Positions 5,047 to 6,465 of a stretch of 6,465 nt of DNA are shown piece by piece. Each line of letters opens with the position of its first letter. Within the stretch, counting starts at the first letter, position 1. Both the position numbers and the translations under genes were made by a program. The notes beneath the pieces are model-generated. The model saw nothing but the letters and a program-made list of their open reading frames with translations. It was not told the DNA's origin and did not search any database. The DNA lies in NCBI GenBank assembly GCA_002316345.1, contig DCDI01000246.1, forward strand, positions 6,052 to 12,516, given 5' to 3'. This DNA comes from Phyllobacteriaceae bacterium UBA1059 (GTDB lineage Bacteria > Pseudomonadota > Alphaproteobacteria > Rhizobiales > Rhizobiaceae).

Positions 5047-6465
5047 ATGGGAAAAAGCCTTGTTCCGCCGCCGGATAATGGCGGCAACGCCATTGAACCG
5101 GTCGACCTGAAGCGGGCGCTCGAGGAGCGCTACCTCGCTTACGCGCTTTCGACCATCATGCATCGTGCTCTGCCGGATGTTCGCGACGGGCTGAAGCCGG
5201 TGCATCGCCGCATCATGCACGCCATGCGGCTGTTGCGCCTCAACCCCGATCAGGGCTTTGCCAAATGCGCTCGCATCGTGGGCGAGGTGATGGGCAAGTT
5301 CCACCCCCATGGCGACCAGTCGATCTATGATGCGCTGGTGCGTTTGGCGCAGGACTTTTCCGTTCGCTATCCGCTGGTCGATGGGCAAGGCAACTTCGGC
5401 AATATCGACGGCGATAGTGCTGCGGCCATGCGCTACACCGAAGCGCGCATGACCGATGTTGCGACAGCACTTCTGGAAGGCATTACCGAGGATGCCGTCG
5501 ATTATCGCCCGACCTATAATGAGGAAGACGAGGAACCCGTCGTTCTGCCCGGCGCCTTCCCGAACTTGCTGGCCAACGGTTCCTCGGGCATTGCCGTGGG
5601 CATGGCGACCTCGATCCCGCCACATAATGCGGCCGAGCTTTGCGATGCAGCCCTTCATCTGATCGACAATCCCGACGCGCCGCTGGAATCGCTGCTGCAA
5701 TGGGTGCAGGGGCCCGACTTCCCGACCGGCGGCATCGTGGTCGATTCGCGCGCCGTGATTCAGGAAGCCTATGAAACCGGACGCGGTGGTTTCCGGCTGC
5801 GAGCGCGCTGGGAAAAGGAGGACTTGGGACGCGGCACCTGGACGGTGGTCGTCACCGAAATCCCCTATGGCGTGCAGAAGGGCAAGCTGATCGAGAAGAT
5901 CGCAGATTTGCTGATCGCGCGTCGTTTGCCGCTGCTGGAAGACATTCGTGACGAGAGCGCGGAAGATATCCGTGTCGTGCTGGTGCCCAAGAGCCGGTCG
6001 GTTGACCCCGGCCTTCTGATGGAATCGCTGTTCAAGCTGACCGAGCTCGAAACGCGCTTTCCGCTCAACATGAACGTGCTGTCGCGCGGCAAGGTACCGA
6101 ACGTCCTGTCGCTGAAGGGCGTGTTGCAGGAGTGGCTGGAGCACGGCAAGGATGTCCTGATCCGCCGGTCCAAGCACCGTCTCGCGGAAATCGAGCGCCG
6201 GTTGGAAATCCTTGGCGGTTACCTCATCGCCTTTCTCAACATCGACGAGGTGATCCGCATCATCCGCGAGGAGGATGAGCCCAAGCAGGTGATGATCGCG
6301 CGCTGGGACCTGACCGACATCCAGGCCGAAGCCATCCTGAACCTGCGCTTGCGCCAGCTGCGCAAGCTGGAAGAGTTCGAAATCCGCAAGGAATTCGACG
6401 CGCTATCGGCCGAAAAGGCCTCGATCGAAGCGCTGCTCGACTCGCCCGAAAAGCAGTGGCAGACG
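5047..6465 (+). CDS. parC: DNA topoisomerase IV subunit A, N-terminal 473 residues (cut by right edge)
   Basis: The frame is open from the ATG at 5047 to the window edge. ParC with ParE forms topoisomerase IV, which decatenates daughter chromosomes and relaxes supercoils by ATP-driven double-strand passage. Visible parts are the winged-helix breakage-reunion domain with ALPDVRDGLKPVHRR (41-55), GKFHPHGDQSIYDALV (83-98), the catalytic Tyr130 in AAMRYTEAR, the tower domain (about 170-345, with GSSGIAVGMATSIPPHN at 178-194), and the start of the coiled-coil/C-gate (about 360-473). The full protein should be about 740-760 residues; the C-terminal DNA-wrapping domain lies outside. GNIDGDSAAAMRYTEARMT and the N-terminal sequence favour ParC over GyrA, though the GyrA box cannot be inspected. 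An in-frame TGA at 4975 and no intervening ATG, GTG or TTG fix 5047 as the earliest start, and conserved sequence beginning about residue 20 excludes a later one. No Shine-Dalgarno sequence precedes it. The usual Ser of the quinolone-binding site is Gln91. Confidence 0.95.
   Translation, partial: MGKSLVPPPDNGGNAIEPVDLKRALEERYLAYALSTIMHRALPDVRDGLKPVHRRIMHAMRLLRLNPDQGFAKCARIVGEVMGKFHPHGDQSIYDALVRLAQDFSVRYPLVDGQGNFGNIDGDSAAAMRYTEARMTDVATALLEGITEDAVDYRPTYNEEDEEPVVLPGAFPNLLANGSSGIAVGMATSIPPHNAAELCDAALHLIDNPDAPLESLLQWVQGPDFPTGGIVVDSRAVIQEAYETGRGGFRLRARWEKEDLGRGTWTVVVTEIPYGVQKGKLIEKIADLLIARRLPLLEDIRDESAEDIRVVLVPKSRSVDPGLLMESLFKLTELETRFPLNMNVLSRGKVPNVLSLKGVLQEWLEHGKDVLIRRSKHRLAEIERRLEILGGYLIAFLNIDEVIRIIREEDEPKQVMIARWDLTDIQAEAILNLRLRQLRKLEEFEIRKEFDALSAEKASIEALLDSPEKQWQT

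Noticed and set aside
4987..6177. A 396-codon open frame on the minus strand antisense to parC
   Set aside because: It covers the region where the plus strand encodes unmistakable ParC with catalytic tyrosine. The antisense protein has no family features.
5047..6465. Possibility that the right-hand gene is gyrA
   Set aside because: The N-terminal sequence and GNIDGDSAAAMRYTEARMT fit alphaproteobacterial ParC better than GyrA. The GyrA box is outside the window, so a small doubt remains.

Overview
This window looks like ordinary chromosomal core sequence from an alphaproteobacterium, most likely order Hyphomicrobiales (Rhizobiales). The reasons are its high GC content, a rhizobial-style aspartyl-tRNA synthetase (beginning MHRYRSHTCA, motif 2 reading FRDEDPRADRLPGEF), an alphaproteobacterial-type ParC, and the grouping of RNase D, an MFS permease, aspS and parC. 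From memory, the AspRS sequence resembles Brucella/Phyllobacteriaceae somewhat more than Rhizobium/Agrobacterium, but no alignment was run. There are no insertion sequences, integrases, tRNAs, rRNAs or CRISPR repeats, and nothing suggests recent horizontal transfer.

Layout, left to right. Positions 1-138 (minus) hold the first 46 codons of ribonuclease D (rnd), which runs off the left edge. A 75-base gap follows, with two overlapping, mutually exclusive inverted repeats, one of which touches the rnd start codon. Positions 214-1461 (minus) encode a 12-helix YcaD-like MFS permease of unknown substrate, probably upstream of rnd in the same transcription unit. A 238-base divergent intergenic region (1462-1699) carries an imperfect palindrome and a TTGACA-type promoter element for aspS. 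Positions 1700-3487 (plus) are a complete aspS. A strong symmetrical terminator at 3531-3560 separates aspS from the convergent gene at 3580-4779 (minus), an exported protein of unknown function. A second divergent gap (4780-5046) has a perfect 7-base inverted repeat and a single DnaA-box-like 9-mer. From 5047 to the right edge (plus) lie the first 473 codons of parC, topoisomerase IV subunit A.

The genes do not form one pathway: tRNA charging (aspS), RNA processing (rnd), chromosome decatenation (parC), one permease and one unknown periplasmic protein. I found no clear sign of an undescribed multi-gene system. The points most worth a second look are the competing hairpins at the rnd start, the uncharacterised exported protein, the glutamine at the quinolone-determining serine position of ParC, and the palindromes in the two divergent intergenic regions.
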